The notes beneath the pieces are model-generated. The model worked only from the letters and a program-made list of their open reading frames with translations, was not told the DNA's origin and did no database searches. Positions 45,099-54,540 of a stretch of DNA of 64,000 nt are shown in pieces; position 1 is the stretch's first letter, and each line of letters starts with the position of its first letter. Both the position numbers and the translations under genes were made by a program. The DNA is from Prevotellaceae bacterium (GTDB lineage: Bacteria > Bacteroidota > Bacteroidia > Bacteroidales > Bacteroidaceae), in contig JAQYPT010000015.1 in assembly GCA_028726625.1 (NCBI GenBank), positions 1 to 64,000 of the forward strand, in the 5' to 3' direction.

Positions 45099-48000
45099 AT
45101 CACTTCTTCAATCTTGTTGCTATAAACATACCATAGGTATCCGGTCACATGTGTATGCCCCATCTGGGTTAACAATTGCATGTATTGCTTAACTTGGTCG
45201 ACGTGTTGGGGCTTTGGTTGGCCAAACTTGAAGTCAACTACAATCATCTGTTGCCCGTCAGTCATCACCCTGTCCGGGCGATGGGTCATCACTTCTCCCG
45301 TTGCGGGATTGACATGCAAGATGCTGCATTCGTTAAATAGTTTCCATCTGCCTGAGAACCAGCTCGCAACCTTGGGATGATTGAGCCGCTTGCTCAACAT
45401 CTCTTGCAGTTTTTCTCGGGTCACAATGTCATCGTATAATACGCCATCAAATTCTAATTGCTTCAAAACAGTCTCCGCATCGTCAGCAGTTTTGATTTGA
45501 GAAAACAGCTGATGGAGGATATTTCCCAGTTGGATGTAGCTGGATTGACAATCGTCTGGCTCCTCATCTTGACTGATAAACTCTTTGCTTTGGTTGCTTT
45601 GTCTAAATTCAACCATGTTGTCAAAACTCTCTATTTCTATCTTAAGCGTCTTGACAGGCTGCTGAAAGATGTTTTCGGAAGCCCTCTTTGTTTCGTCTTT
45701 AGGCGTGGACAAGGTTCCAAATTCCAGGCTGATGGTGTCGTTTTTATCATCTATGTCGCCCGTGAGAATGCTCCCCGACAGTGCTTTGTGCATCTCTTCC
45801 ACACTTTCTTCAATTACCTTCGATCGCCTGCCGGCACTCTTTCGCTGGCCAAGGATAAAGAGACTCTTGCCTGCTCTGGTCAAAGCGACGTAGAGTAGGT
45901 TGAGGTTATCAACCATGTTTTGCAGATGCTCGTGCAGATAATCGGGCTCGAAGAAAGTGTTTGTCATGCTTTTCTCCGAGAAATCTATCGGTATGAGCGG
46001 CAGTTGACAGAAGGGTTCAGCATCCGTTCTGCACCATAATGTGTACCTTCTTTCCAGTTGCCAGTCACAGAAAGGAATGATGACATGGTCGAATTCCAGT
46101 CCCTTACTCTTGTGAATGGTCAGTATTCTGATGCCATCAAAGCCATCACTTTGAATGGTTTTGTCATGCAATGTCTCGTTCCACTGCTCCAAAAAGTTGT
46201 CCAATCCAGTGATGTTGTCAGTCAAATATTGATTCAGCAAGTCATAAAACTCGCAGATGTATGCGCTTTGATCCTTTAGTGTGTCAAGCTGAAAGATGGC
46301 AAATAAACGTTCAACCAAATCAATGGGCGGTAAGGTCAGCAATGAATCGGCTTGTTGTGTGAATTCTTTCGGAAGCCAATCCGTAACGTCTTTTCCTTGA
46401 ATGAATAAGTCGTTGTCGTCCAGTTTGTTATTAAGTATTCGCTTTTGATATACTTTTGCCAGATTAGCCAAGGCGATTTTGTCTTCCGGATGCATGAGGC
46501 AATGCAAGGCATCTACCAACAAATTGACCGCAATGGATGAGTCCAAACGGAATGCTTCGTCAGATACCAGACGTATTTCCGGCATGCTTTCCATCAGTGC
46601 ATCAGCGATAGTGGGTATCTCTTTGTTGTTGCGAACCAGGATGGCGATATCTTTTTGCCGCACTCCTTGCCCCATCAGCCTGGTGATGATTTGTGCGATT
46701 TCGGTCACCATCAGGTTATCATAGTCTTCTTTTGGAAAGAGTTTGATGTTGGCAAAGCCTGTCCTGCTCTTCTCATCAGGCGCTTTTTGGCACACGTCCT
46801 TGTACGCTTTCTTCACTTGTTCCGCTTCTTCAGGGTTGTCTGTGGCCAGTGCTTCATACTCTTTTCGTGCGACAATCGAGAAGAATGTGTTGTTGAAATG
46901 AATGATGTTCTTCTCCGATCGACGGTTTACGTCAAGTTTAAGAGTTTCGATCAGATGACCTTGTGATGGAAATTCTTGCTCAATATTGTTCAACAGTCGC
47001 CAATCACCAGAGCGGAACCGATAGATGCTTTGTTTGACATCGCCCACGATGAGACCGGTACCGTCGGCGTGACTGATGACTTCTTTCAATAGAATCTTGA
47101 AGTTTTGCCATTGGATGGTGCTGGTATCTTGAAACTCATCAATCATGATGTGTTTGAGTTGTGTGCCTATTTTTTCAAAGATAAAGGGCGAGTCGCTGTC
47201 CTCAATGAGCTTGTTGAGCAACAGCTGTGTGTCACTGAGCAAGAAGCTGTTAGATTCGGCGTTCAGCTCTCTTACCTTATTCTCAATGCTACCGAGCAGT
47301 CTTAGCTGGTTGAGATGTCGCAAGATGAGTGTCGCCGTGCGGAAAGGAACAAGTAGTTGTCTTCGTCTTTGCTCTGTAGTATTCAGCAAGTTGGTGAGCT
47401 CTGTAGCCAACATCATCAACCCCTCATCTTTTTGATCGCCCTTTCTCAACCACTCTTCCGGTGCATCCGCAGCTTTCTGTGCCGTGGCGTTGAACAGCTT
47501 GTCGTCGTCATATTTACCTGAACTGAGCTTGATGAAGTAGCCTGCGGCTCCCGTCTTCCCCTTCTTTAAATCATTGATTGAAGCCTGATGTCGATCGAGT
47601 GTTTCGTTGAAGGCTTCCCCCATTTTACTGAATTCTGCTGATGCTCGATCTCGGATGTTTCTCAATTGTTTGGTGTATTGCACAAAGAAATCCTCTTGAC
47701 CCAGCACGCTTTCCAGCTCATCGCGATGCGCTTTATACACATCCTTAAAGATGTTCGAGCCAAAATCCTTAATTTCTCCAATGACATTCCATGACTTGTC
47801 GTCAGAGATGTTTTGCCGGATGTATTCGTATATCCATTTCAAGAGTTTATCATTTGGCTGCAATTCTTCAATCAACTCATCTACTGCCTTCTCTTTCACT
47901 TGCTTATCTCTCAGCTCAATTCTTAGATTAGCCGTGAGATCAAGTTCTCTCGCCAGGTTTCTCAACACGCTTTGAAAGAAAGCATCGATGGTTTCTACCC

Positions 48001-48343
48001 TGAAATAGTTGTAATTATGCAGCAACTGTCCCAATGCCTTTTGCGCCCGCTCACGGATTTTAGCGCTGGGAAACGGGATGGATTCCTGTATCTTGTGTAA
48101 ATAACTATCAGAGTCGGGCAAGCCATGAGCGATGCCATATAACTGGCTCAAGATGCGCATTTTCATTTCTTCCGTCGCCTTGTTGGTAAAGGTAACAGCC
48201 AAGATGGAACGGTATGCGTCGGGATTTTCAATGACACGCTTCATGTACTCAGTGGCCAGTGTGAAGGTTTTGCCGCTTCCCGCACTTGCTTTATACACCG
48301 TGAGCGATGGTTGTTTGTCTGAAAAGTCGTTCGTTGCAGTCAT
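45095..48343 (-). CDS. addA: AddA-like UvrD-family helicase/nuclease
   Basis: 1082 aa from MTATNDFSDKQPSLTVYKAS. UvrD/RecB helicase motifs: Walker A ASAGSGKTFTLATEYM, motif II IDEFQDTSTIQWQNF, GDVKQSIYRFRSGD, and ILTIHKSKGLEFDHVIIPF. The C-terminal nuclease domain has RPDRVMTDGQQMIVVDFKFG. It unwinds and trims DNA ends with AddB. The upstream extension to 48508 overlaps the DUF5686 gene and has no homology, so I begin at ATG 48343, 10 bp past that stop. Operon: DUF5686, addA, addB. Confidence 0.92.
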   Translation of the reverse strand: MTATNDFSDKQPSLTVYKASAGSGKTFTLATEYMKRVIENPDAYRSILAVTFTNKATEEMKMRILSQLYGIAHGLPDSDSYLHKIQESIPFPSAKIRERAQKALGQLLHNYNYFRVETIDAFFQSVLRNLARELDLTANLRIELRDKQVKEKAVDELIEELQPNDKLLKWIYEYIRQNISDDKSWNVIGEIKDFGSNIFKDVYKAHRDELESVLGQEDFFVQYTKQLRNIRDRASAEFSKMGEAFNETLDRHQASINDLKKGKTGAAGYFIKLSSGKYDDDKLFNATAQKAADAPEEWLRKGDQKDEGLMMLATELTNLLNTTEQRRRQLLVPFRTATLILRHLNQLRLLGSIENKVRELNAESNSFLLSDTQLLLNKLIEDSDSPFIFEKIGTQLKHIMIDEFQDTSTIQWQNFKILLKEVISHADGTGLIVGDVKQSIYRFRSGDWRLLNNIEQEFPSQGHLIETLKLDVNRRSEKNIIHFNNTFFSIVARKEYEALATDNPEEAEQVKKAYKDVCQKAPDEKSRTGFANIKLFPKEDYDNLMVTEIAQIITRLMGQGVRQKDIAILVRNNKEIPTIADALMESMPEIRLVSDEAFRLDSSIAVNLLVDALHCLMHPEDKIALANLAKVYQKRILNNKLDDNDLFIQGKDVTDWLPKEFTQQADSLLTLPPIDLVERLFAIFQLDTLKDQSAYICEFYDLLNQYLTDNITGLDNFLEQWNETLHDKTIQSDGFDGIRILTIHKSKGLEFDHVIIPFCDWQLERRYTLWCRTDAEPFCQLPLIPIDFSEKSMTNTFFEPDYLHEHLQNMVDNLNLLYVALTRAGKSLFILGQRKSAGRRSKVIEESVEEMHKALSGSILTGDIDDKNDTISLEFGTLSTPKDETKRASENIFQQPVKTLKIEIESFDNMVEFRQSNQSKEFISQDEEPDDCQSSYIQLGNILHQLFSQIKTADDAETVLKQLEFDGVLYDDIVTREKLQEMLSKRLNHPKVASWFSGRWKLFNECSILHVNPATGEVMTHRPDRVMTDGQQMIVVDFKFGQPKPQHVDQVKQYMQLLTQMGHTHVTGYLWYVYSNKIEEVI

Positions 48344-48353
48344 GTTTTGAGTT

Positions 48354-50387
48354 TTACCATTGTCTGAATAGTTCGAAACCAAACTTAAATCCAAAGTTTC
48401 TGTACTTGCCGTTGATGGTCGAAACAAATGCTCCAACAGAGGCCAGGCGCGTCTTGAAAGCATAACCCAGTTCGATGTAAGGATGGGCATGCTTTGCGTG
48501 TAAAGCACTGAAATAAAGTCTTTCTCGCTCTATGAAATGTCCCGCGAATGGTACCCAGGCAAGTATTAAGAAAGGTGACTCGTATGTGAAGTTGGCTCTC
48601 GCATAATAATGAGATGAGTTATACAGGTCTGAATCTAGCAGTTCGAACTCGCCTGACCAATCGTCTATCCATCCATCGGGGAGGAACGTCTGTCTGAAGT
48701 TCTCAAAATCCACAAAGTAATCATTGCTGGAGCGATGGGTATAAAAACCGCCTCCCAAGCGCATGGACAAGCTCTGCACGTTCCACAAGGGCAAAATGTA
48801 CTGACCGTCAAACTCCCAACGCGTGTACGGCACGTTGGTGTTCGCCAACTTATTGAGGCTTTGTTCGTAGCTGGCGGTCAGGGTAGGCCCCGCATATCCC
48901 CAGGGTCTATACTGCACTTGCAACTTTGGGGCGAGAGAAGAATACACCCTAGGCTTGTTGATGAGGACGAATCCCTCTTTGTGTACGGCGGAACGGTGGT
49001 GGAGAATCAGTCCGGCTTGGAAACCAATGTGCTTGGTTAGGTCATAATTGGTAAAACAATCCCAGTAAGTATCTTTGAACTCATCCAATTGCATGCCCTC
49101 CCAAATGGGATTGTTGTCGGTGGCCAAGTTCAGCTCGTTTACCAGTCTTCTGTTTTTGATACGGCGACCACCGGATAGGGTAGTTTTCAGGTATGCGTTG
49201 TGTTGTTTGTCAAAATAATAGATGAGTGGCGTCCAAAAATAAAACTGTTTGAGTTTGAAAGAATAGCCGGCCTTGAACTGAAGCCAAATGTCACTGTTGC
49301 TCGTAAACTTGTATCCGCCGCGAATATTAAACTTATAATAAAATCCCTGGTTGTTGCTGTATCCCATGAAGAGAGGGTTCAAGATGGGGTTGATTCTAAA
49401 GTATCCTTGTTGGTCTGGCCCGAATTTTCGGTTGATATGCGTCAGCACATTTTCCCCAATCATGTCCCACAAAATGGTTTTCAGTTTCATTCGTTTGCTG
49501 GTTGGCGAAAGACTGTCAATCTTTGTCGTGTCTTTCTCCGCAGCTTCTCTTGCTTTCACAATCCTGCCATAAATCAGTTTTTCATATGAGGTGAGCGGCT
49601 CTGGTCTCAACTGTTTCATCTTGTTCATATCATGGTCGTCCTCCATGTGGTCATCAACAGGTTTGGGCAGATTGTAAGCCATGGTGTAATGAGCTTTGAT
49701 GTCATTGCCCAGAAACAGGAAACGAGCATCCAAGTTGCATTTCTCCGGGCGTATAGCTTGCATGATACCGCTACCCATTTTGATGAAAAGCCTGAATTGT
49801 ATCATGTCGTATTCACCCGCCAGCCTCACTTGTATGATGCGGCCGTCATGGGGCGTTACGATGGCTACCCCGTTAACCAGCAGCGTGTTTTTCAGCTTGG
49901 GCTTGAACCTCAGTCGGATAACACTGTCAGATTCCTGCTCTAAGCTGTATTTGTAATATATTTTGTTCTGCTTGTTGAAGGGTGAAAGAATGTTTTCACC
50001 TATCATGGTCACGTCGTATATGTTGGGCGTGAGATAGCTCATTAAGGTTGGCATGGCAACGTGTCGGCGGGGAATGGTGGACAGTGACAGCAGCTTTTTT
50101 GTAGTAAAGTCGCCAGAAGGCAGTAACGACACTTCGTTGAAACTTTCCTGTACATATTCCCGTCTGCCGCCATGGGCCACCGCATACATGGTAGGTACGG
50201 CCATGAGGAACACATTGCGCTTGTTCACACACAACGAAGACTTGATGTAAGCATAGCTGGTGGTGTCGGCAACTCGCCTGATTTCGATATTTTGCGGGTA
50301 GCTGAAAACACGGTGCAACAAAGTGTCGAGCTTACTTTTTGCAGACCATACTTCCTGCGGCAACACGAGGCAGGGAAGTATTAACAT
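48354..50387 (-). CDS. DUF5686 outer-membrane beta-barrel protein
   Basis: 677 aa from MLILPCLVLPQEVWSA, a signal peptide. It matches DUF5686: an N-terminal plug-like domain (KSSLCVNKRNVFLMAVPTMY, then LYGRIVKAREAAEKD) and a C-terminal barrel with many aromatic beta strands (NIRGGYKFTSNSDIWLQFKAGYS in part), ending KYRNFGFKFGFELFRQW, a terminal Trp/Phe as in outer-membrane proteins. The frame continues to 50423, but a -7 box (TACCTTTG, 50421-50428) lies there, so I prefer ATG 50387. First gene of the operon with addA/addB. Function unknown. Confidence 0.85.
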   Translation of the reverse strand: MLILPCLVLPQEVWSAKSKLDTLLHRVFSYPQNIEIRRVADTTSYAYIKSSLCVNKRNVFLMAVPTMYAVAHGGRREYVQESFNEVSLLPSGDFTTKKLLSLSTIPRRHVAMPTLMSYLTPNIYDVTMIGENILSPFNKQNKIYYKYSLEQESDSVIRLRFKPKLKNTLLVNGVAIVTPHDGRIIQVRLAGEYDMIQFRLFIKMGSGIMQAIRPEKCNLDARFLFLGNDIKAHYTMAYNLPKPVDDHMEDDHDMNKMKQLRPEPLTSYEKLIYGRIVKAREAAEKDTTKIDSLSPTSKRMKLKTILWDMIGENVLTHINRKFGPDQQGYFRINPILNPLFMGYSNNQGFYYKFNIRGGYKFTSNSDIWLQFKAGYSFKLKQFYFWTPLIYYFDKQHNAYLKTTLSGGRRIKNRRLVNELNLATDNNPIWEGMQLDEFKDTYWDCFTNYDLTKHIGFQAGLILHHRSAVHKEGFVLINKPRVYSSLAPKLQVQYRPWGYAGPTLTASYEQSLNKLANTNVPYTRWEFDGQYILPLWNVQSLSMRLGGGFYTHRSSNDYFVDFENFRQTFLPDGWIDDWSGEFELLDSDLYNSSHYYARANFTYESPFLILAWVPFAGHFIERERLYFSALHAKHAHPYIELGYAFKTRLASVGAFVSTINGKYRNFGFKFGFELFRQW

Positions 50388-50770
50388 CACTACTTTCAAC
50401 AATGCTGTTCTCACCAAGGACAAAGGTACGATAACCTTGGCAAAAAAACGAACGATTGGTTAATTTCTTATCGGCATATTTCATTCATGAACAGATAGAA
50501 GAAATTTTACGCGAAAGATTGCAAATGGTGGATGTCACCCTTCTACTTGCGTTTGCGCAGGACCATCCATAGTTGACTGCTTTGCCGTTTTTATCTTTCA
50601 TCGATCTTCGTTATTTCTGCCAACCTAGAAATCTTGGACGCACAATTGTATTGTAAAAATGTCCTAAAAAACGACAATAAATTTGCTGTTGCAAAATGTT
50701 GAACTAGAAAAAAATGATAGGCATTCGGGATGCACAGAAGGAGTAAATCATCAAGTTTTATGTTGTCTGG

Positions 50771-50858
50771 GTGTAAAAGCATGGAGTTTTTCTTGTAAAG
50801 TGTATGAGTTTGCTCTTTAATAAGCATGCGTTTGGAGCGTAAAAGGTATCATATAACG
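50771..50858. repeat. 22-nt tandem array 6
   Basis: Four units start at 50771, 50793, 50815 and 50837. The best-conserved columns are TGTAAAAG near the start and ATG-x-GTTT in the middle (units 1-3). The fourth unit keeps the CGTAAAAGG start. Confidence 0.75.
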
Positions 50859-50983
50859 TGCTAAGATAATTATCAAAGTGTATCTAATTGAAAATAAAAA
50901 AGTTACCTTGTTGATATAACTAAACTGGTAACGATTTGGAAACGAGCGAGCTACTTGGCTTCGCTGTTTTCTGCCTAACAAAG

Positions 50984-51038
50984 AACGCTTGTCATTCTGT
51001 CTGCAAAGATAATACTTTGCTGGCGAATAACAAGCGTT
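50984..51038. terminator. Nested hairpin beyond the relaxase gene
   Basis: The outer stem AACGCTTGT (50984-50992)/ACAAGCGTT (51030-51038) encloses an inner stem GCAAAG (51003-51008)/CTTTGC (51015-51020). TTTTT follows at 51037-51041 on the plus strand. It may end transcripts from either side or be an end structure of the element. Confidence 0.6.
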
Positions 51039-51096
51039 TTTAATGAGATATTCTTCTTTCTGCACTTTTGTAATGCTGTTTGTCGCTGTAATGGGA

Positions 51097-52158
51097 CTAT
51101 AATCCTCGTCCTCGCTTTTTCTTTCTGTTTGCTTGGTTTCTGAGTTTACGCTGCCACGCTGTTTCTGCATAGTCATAGCCATGCGTAGTTGGTGTAATCA
51201 AATCGCCCAACCCTTCCACCACTTCATCGGCTGCGCTGACGATGCTGTCTGCCACCGCACCAATGGAGTTCTGCACTTGTGGGGTGTCATTGTCTCGTGA
51301 GACATTGGAACGGCTTTTGGGTACAAGCTGATAACTTGTATCAGGTTGTTTGTTGTTTTCTGTCGGATCTTGTACTGTTTGGTGTGATTTCCTTGGTTCT
51401 TCCCTATTGGTTGCCTCAAAGTTCTTCTGCAAGGAACGGTAGCCGAATTCTCTGCCGATTTCGGATGCCTTGAAGGATTGTCCTGCGTATGAGAACCTCA
51501 AGCCATAAACCTTGCCCTGCTTATTCTTCATATGCTCTATGGTTATTCCGTTCTTGTTCAACTCATAGAGGAACATGGAATGCCCAGTGATGCCTGTTCC
51601 TTTGTACTTGTCAAGCAGAGCATAGCAGATTTGCTGTACCTGCTGTTTGGTTTGTTCTCTCGTTGGGGTGACATTTGGTTTTTGGTGTTTCCTTTCCGCC
51701 TTAACCTCCTTTGCAATAGTCAAGCCTTTCTCCCCACTGATGTCCTCTGCCACCCTCGCTGCCCTGTTGCTCACGAAGGTGGTATCATAAACCTCTCCGT
51801 ACAGGCTGATACGGTTGGCGATGATGTGAATGTGTCTGTTGTCGGTGTCCTTGTGCATTACCGCCACCCATTGGTGGTTGTCAAGTCCCATTCGCTTGGC
51901 AAACAGATGGGCTATCCGCATAAGTTCGGATACCGGCAGTTTTTTCTCGTCCTGCGGTGCGATACCTATTTCGATGCGGAGAAACTTGTTCCTGCAACGG
52001 CTGTTGTAATCGTTGACCACTTTCATTTCCTCATAGACAGCCTTTGGTTCCCTGCTGCAAAGATTGTGGAAGGCAAGCCGACAGCCGAGCTTTCCCTCTC
52101 TGAAGATATAGTCCAAAGCCGTGCTGCCGTGCGCTATCGCCTTACATTTTCCTATCAT
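51097..52158 (-). CDS. mobB: Relaxase (MobB/MOBP-type mobilization nuclease)
   Basis: 353 aa. It nicks the transfer origin and leads the strand into the recipient. N-terminal MIGKCKAIAHGSTALDYIF, a basic patch KFLRIEIGIAPQDEKKL, and the metal-binding histidine motif HIHIIANRISLYGEVYD, with a preceding HKDTDNR. The C-terminal third is polar, charged and low-complexity, ending NQANRKKKRGRGL. It overlaps the upstream mobA gene by 17 bp. No coupling protein or mating-pair genes are in the window, so the element would be mobilised by a helper. Confidence 0.92.
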   Translation of the reverse strand: MIGKCKAIAHGSTALDYIFREGKLGCRLAFHNLCSREPKAVYEEMKVVNDYNSRCRNKFLRIEIGIAPQDEKKLPVSELMRIAHLFAKRMGLDNHQWVAVMHKDTDNRHIHIIANRISLYGEVYDTTFVSNRAARVAEDISGEKGLTIAKEVKAERKHQKPNVTPTREQTKQQVQQICYALLDKYKGTGITGHSMFLYELNKNGITIEHMKNKQGKVYGLRFSYAGQSFKASEIGREFGYRSLQKNFEATNREEPRKSHQTVQDPTENNKQPDTSYQLVPKSRSNVSRDNDTPQVQNSIGAVADSIVSAADEVVEGLGDLITPTTHGYDYAETAWQRKLRNQANRKKKRGRGL

Positions 52159-52573
52159 CTCTTGTCAGATTTAAGACCTTATATACCTCATCATCCACAC
52201 GAAAATGCGGGTCGTAAAACCGCTTAAATGCTTCTTTGGCACATAAGGAAAGGTTCTTTGTGATGAGTACCCATCTTTCGTCCTTGACTTTGATGAGGTT
52301 GGAAACCTGCCCATAGAATCTTCCTGTATGCTGGAGGATGGCAATGGCTTCCCTCTCATTGTCGGTCATCTTGGGAACGGCTGTTATTTCTCCATTGAGG
52401 AGTATCTCACGGCAGTAGTCGGAGAACTTCCGCCCCGTGCTTTCCGCCCTTGACTTGATACGCTGCTTCTCCTCTAAGGTGCATCTTACCTTGATGAACT
52501 CCGTTTTGTTCATCCGCTCATCTTCCTTATCCTGTTGCTGCCATCGGGCAGTTTTTCCCTTGTATCTTTTCAT
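52142..52573 (-). CDS. mobA: Mobilization accessory protein (MobA/MobC-like)
   Basis: 143 aa. It begins with a Lys/Arg/Gln-rich stretch, then NKTEFIKVRCTLEEKQRIKSRAE, a ribbon-helix-helix-like DNA-binding start found in MobA/MobC relaxosome proteins, and GRKFSDYCREILLNGEITAVPKM. It helps the relaxase bind the transfer origin. The upstream 52574-52760 interval holds a likely transfer origin. It overlaps the relaxase by 17 bp, the usual coupling. Confidence 0.9.
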   Translation of the reverse strand: MKRYKGKTARWQQQDKEDERMNKTEFIKVRCTLEEKQRIKSRAESTGRKFSDYCREILLNGEITAVPKMTDNEREAIAILQHTGRFYGQVSNLIKVKDERWVLITKNLSLCAKEAFKRFYDPHFRVDDEVYKVLNLTRDDRKM

Positions 52574-52599
52574 ATAAGTTTCCTTGATAGTTTATCATT

Positions 52600-52760
52600 G
52601 TAGATGATTCATAGCTTATTAATTCCTGAATACTGACCGATGAGAACGGAGTGATTACGGTCTAATCTCCCCGACAGTCTGACGAGGGGAACAAGGGCAG
52701 TTTGTGGGTACAAACTGACGTCTTGCAATGCTACCTAACAGACCGTTTACGCACAAGGCG
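52600..52760. other. Candidate transfer origin (oriT)
   Basis: Directly upstream of mobA/mobB. It has a perfect 8-bp hairpin CAGTTTGT/ACAAACTG at 52698-52705 and 52710-52717 with a GGGT loop, and the near-symmetric TCCCCGACAGTCTGACGAGG just before it (52668-52687). Position upstream of the mob operon and hairpin-next-to-nick layout are typical of mobilizable elements. No nic motif can be proven by eye. Confidence 0.5.
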
Positions 52761-52846
52761 TTTTGTTGTCGAAAAGCGAATGCTCAGCATTCCGTATCTA
52801 ACTGCGTTCGTGGTGTTCTCATCATTCAGAAGTCTGCTTAGTAAAA

Positions 52847-52912
52847 ATATGATGTCATATTTGCCCAAATATGACGTCTCATTTATGAGAATATGACATC
52901 ATATTTTAATGC
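52847..52912. repeat. 22-nt tandem array 7 with ATATGA/TCATAT dyads
   Basis: Three units start at 52847, 52869 and 52891: ATATGATGTCATAT, ATATGACGTCTCAT, ATATGACATCATAT, each followed by ATTT-type spacer. The outer two form a perfect 18-bp inverted repeat (52844-52861 with 52890-52907, AAAATATGATGTCATATT). Three phased near-palindromes look like an operator cluster. They lie between the DUF3408 stop and the mob operon. Confidence 0.88.
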
Positions 52913-52976
52913 GATAGTAGGAATAGAGTGAGAAATAATTCTTTTGTAATTCCTCCCTTGTCCCTTTTCCTACGGT

Positions 52977-53435
52977 TTACAGTTTTCTCCATTTCTCTAT
53001 GTCCTCCCCATACTCCTCCAAATGGAGGCGCACGATGTTCTCCACAAAACTTGAAAGGTTGCTGCACCTGTCGCCCAACCTGCGGACAATGAAGTCAGCA
53101 TGCTCCTGCGTCTCCCTGCTCAGATAGACCGCCTTTCGGTTGCTCAGTTTTGTCGGAACAAGGTAGGCTTGCTTGTAGGCTTCGAGCGTCTCCTTTCTCA
53201 TCTTGGCACTGATGCGCCTTTGAACGGCAGTGTTCTCAGTGTTCTGTGCAGGTTCTGAATGCGTAGTATTCTCTGTGTCCTGCTTGTTTGGGTCTTGAGT
53301 AAGTCTGACTCTCCTTGCCCGAAGTTCAGCAATGAGATGTTCAGACGAACCTTCAATTTGGTTGAGTCCTAAAGATTGCTTGGCGGAATGGATGGTATTC
53401 TCCATTCCCTCGTTACTGACTTTTTTCTTTTCCAT
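52977..53435 (-). CDS. DUF3408 domain protein
   Basis: 152 aa. The variable Gln/Asn/Thr-rich first half contains NTENTAVQRRISAKMRKETLEAYKQ, followed by the DUF3408 C-terminal part, SNRKAVYLSRETQEHADFIVRRLGD and SSFVENIVRLHLEEYGEDIEKW. This is a ribbon-helix-helix-like DNA-binding family found on Bacteroides conjugative and mobilizable elements (related to TraB/MobC-like partition or relaxosome proteins). It is on the same strand as the mob genes, 403 bp upstream of mobA, and probably works with them. Confidence 0.9.
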   Translation of the reverse strand: MEKKKVSNEGMENTIHSAKQSLGLNQIEGSSEHLIAELRARRVRLTQDPNKQDTENTTHSEPAQNTENTAVQRRISAKMRKETLEAYKQAYLVPTKLSNRKAVYLSRETQEHADFIVRRLGDRCSNLSSFVENIVRLHLEEYGEDIEKWRKL

Positions 53436-54226
53436 TGTGATATGTTTAAATTGAATAATTCTTGCTTGAATGACAATAGCGTGTTTGAATGATAGTTGAA
53501 TGATTATTGAAAGAAAATCTCTTTCCCGAAGTTTTTCCCTCCAAACTTTTTCATCTTTCTTCTTACTACATACTATTTTAAGTTAAGTAATTGATTTACA
53601 ATATATTTTTCTAATACCAAGTCATACTACCAACCTACTGCATTTGGCTACTGCAATAACTTGGCAAAGGACAAGGGAGAATCTTCCTTACCTTATATAC
53701 ATAGATGGGACTGCCGCCCTCACGCCGACTGTTGACGATGTATTTATTTGCCTTTATCTGCATTCTTCTTCATTATATGCTTGGTTTGGTTTCCAAGAGT
53801 GAAGTTATCAAGAGAACAGGAAAGTTCCAAGCATTCGGAGAGTGCTTGCATAATGTTGCACACGTTGGCTATGGATTTCTCACGGATTTCTGACAGAAGA
53901 CTGTCGGAAAGCATGGATTTAAGCCCCAACCAAGAGGACAAGTGCGTAAAGGATGCAAGAAAGGCAGGTGCTTATTTGCTCCGTTCTGCATCGTATTGCA
54001 TCAGCTAAAGCGGATATGATAAAATGGAGAAAAGAGACAAAAAAAGAGAGCTAAAATTAAAACCGCCTTTCCTTGTTTTTCCCGATATTTCCCTACTGTT
54101 CCCTCGTGCTTTGAAGTATGACAAACACTCCCTACTTTTGCAGGCAGAAACGTGCGGTGAAACGCAAGACGGACAAAGGTTTTATTAAACCAATAAGACA
54201 GAAATATAAACAACAATAATAAAACT
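53436..54226. other. Gene-free stretch upstream of the HTH pair
   Basis: No supportable gene; several short frames on both strands lack family resemblance. AT-rich around 53520-53620. It contains the promoter at 54110-54140. The length (about 790 bp) exceeds normal spacing in this element, so a decayed gene cannot be excluded; a primase gene is often found in this position in related elements and is missing here. Confidence 0.45.
54110..54140 (+). promoter_or_regulatory. Promoter of the tandem HTH genes
   Basis: -33 TTTG (54110-54113), exactly 19 nt, -7 TACTTTTG (54133-54140). Predicted start near 54146, about 80 nt before ATG 54227. Confidence 0.85.
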
Positions 54227-54529
54227 ATGGGATATTTTATCATTACGGATTCAAACTGGGCAAAGCTGAGGAACGAGATACTCTGTCTTGCCGAGACCTG
54301 CCGCAAGGCATTCGGGGAACAGAGCAGGCACACCGATTGGCTGCACAACGGTGATGTGTGCCAGCTGCTCAACATCAGCAAGCGCACCTTGCAGCACTAC
54401 CGTGATACGGGCGTGTTGCCCTTTGCCCAAATCGGGCATAAGTGCTACTACAAGCGTGAGGACGTGGAACAGTTGCTCCAAACAAAAACGGAGAAAGCTG
54501 AAACGGGAAAAACTAAAATCAACAAATAG
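54227..54529 (+). CDS. MerR-like helix-turn-helix protein 1 (excisionase-like)
   Basis: 100 aa. Residues 35-85 are an HTH_17/MerR-type winged domain: WLHNGDVCQLLNISKRTLQH, then TGVLPFAQIGHKCYYKREDVEQL. Pairs of such small proteins are typical of Bacteroidetes integrative elements, where they act as excisionases or regulators of transfer. The second copy starts 11 bp later, with the same domain but little identity outside it. Promoter at 54110-54140. Confidence 0.88.
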   Translation: MGYFIITDSNWAKLRNEILCLAETCRKAFGEQSRHTDWLHNGDVCQLLNISKRTLQHYRDTGVLPFAQIGHKCYYKREDVEQLLQTKTEKAETGKTKINK

Positions 54530-54540
54530 ACACGAAGATT

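Larger units (their letters stand above)
50388..51096. other. Gene-free junction to the mobile region
   Basis: Starts with the -7 box of the DUF5686 operon (TACCTTTG, plus-strand CAAAGGTA 50421-50428). It then holds the 22-nt array at 50771-50858 and a nested hairpin at 50984-51038. I find no gene. The left end of the mobile region must lie here or just inside the relaxase, but I could not find a paired end repeat. Confidence 0.5.

Noticed and set aside
50591..51182. Two frames of 78 and 121 aa on the minus strand
   Set aside because: They overlap the 22-nt array and the nested hairpin, and the second overlaps the relaxase end in another phase.
53744..54008. Two overlapping short frames (65 and 86 aa, opposite strands)
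   Set aside because: Neither resembles a known family; they cannot both be real and I cannot choose.
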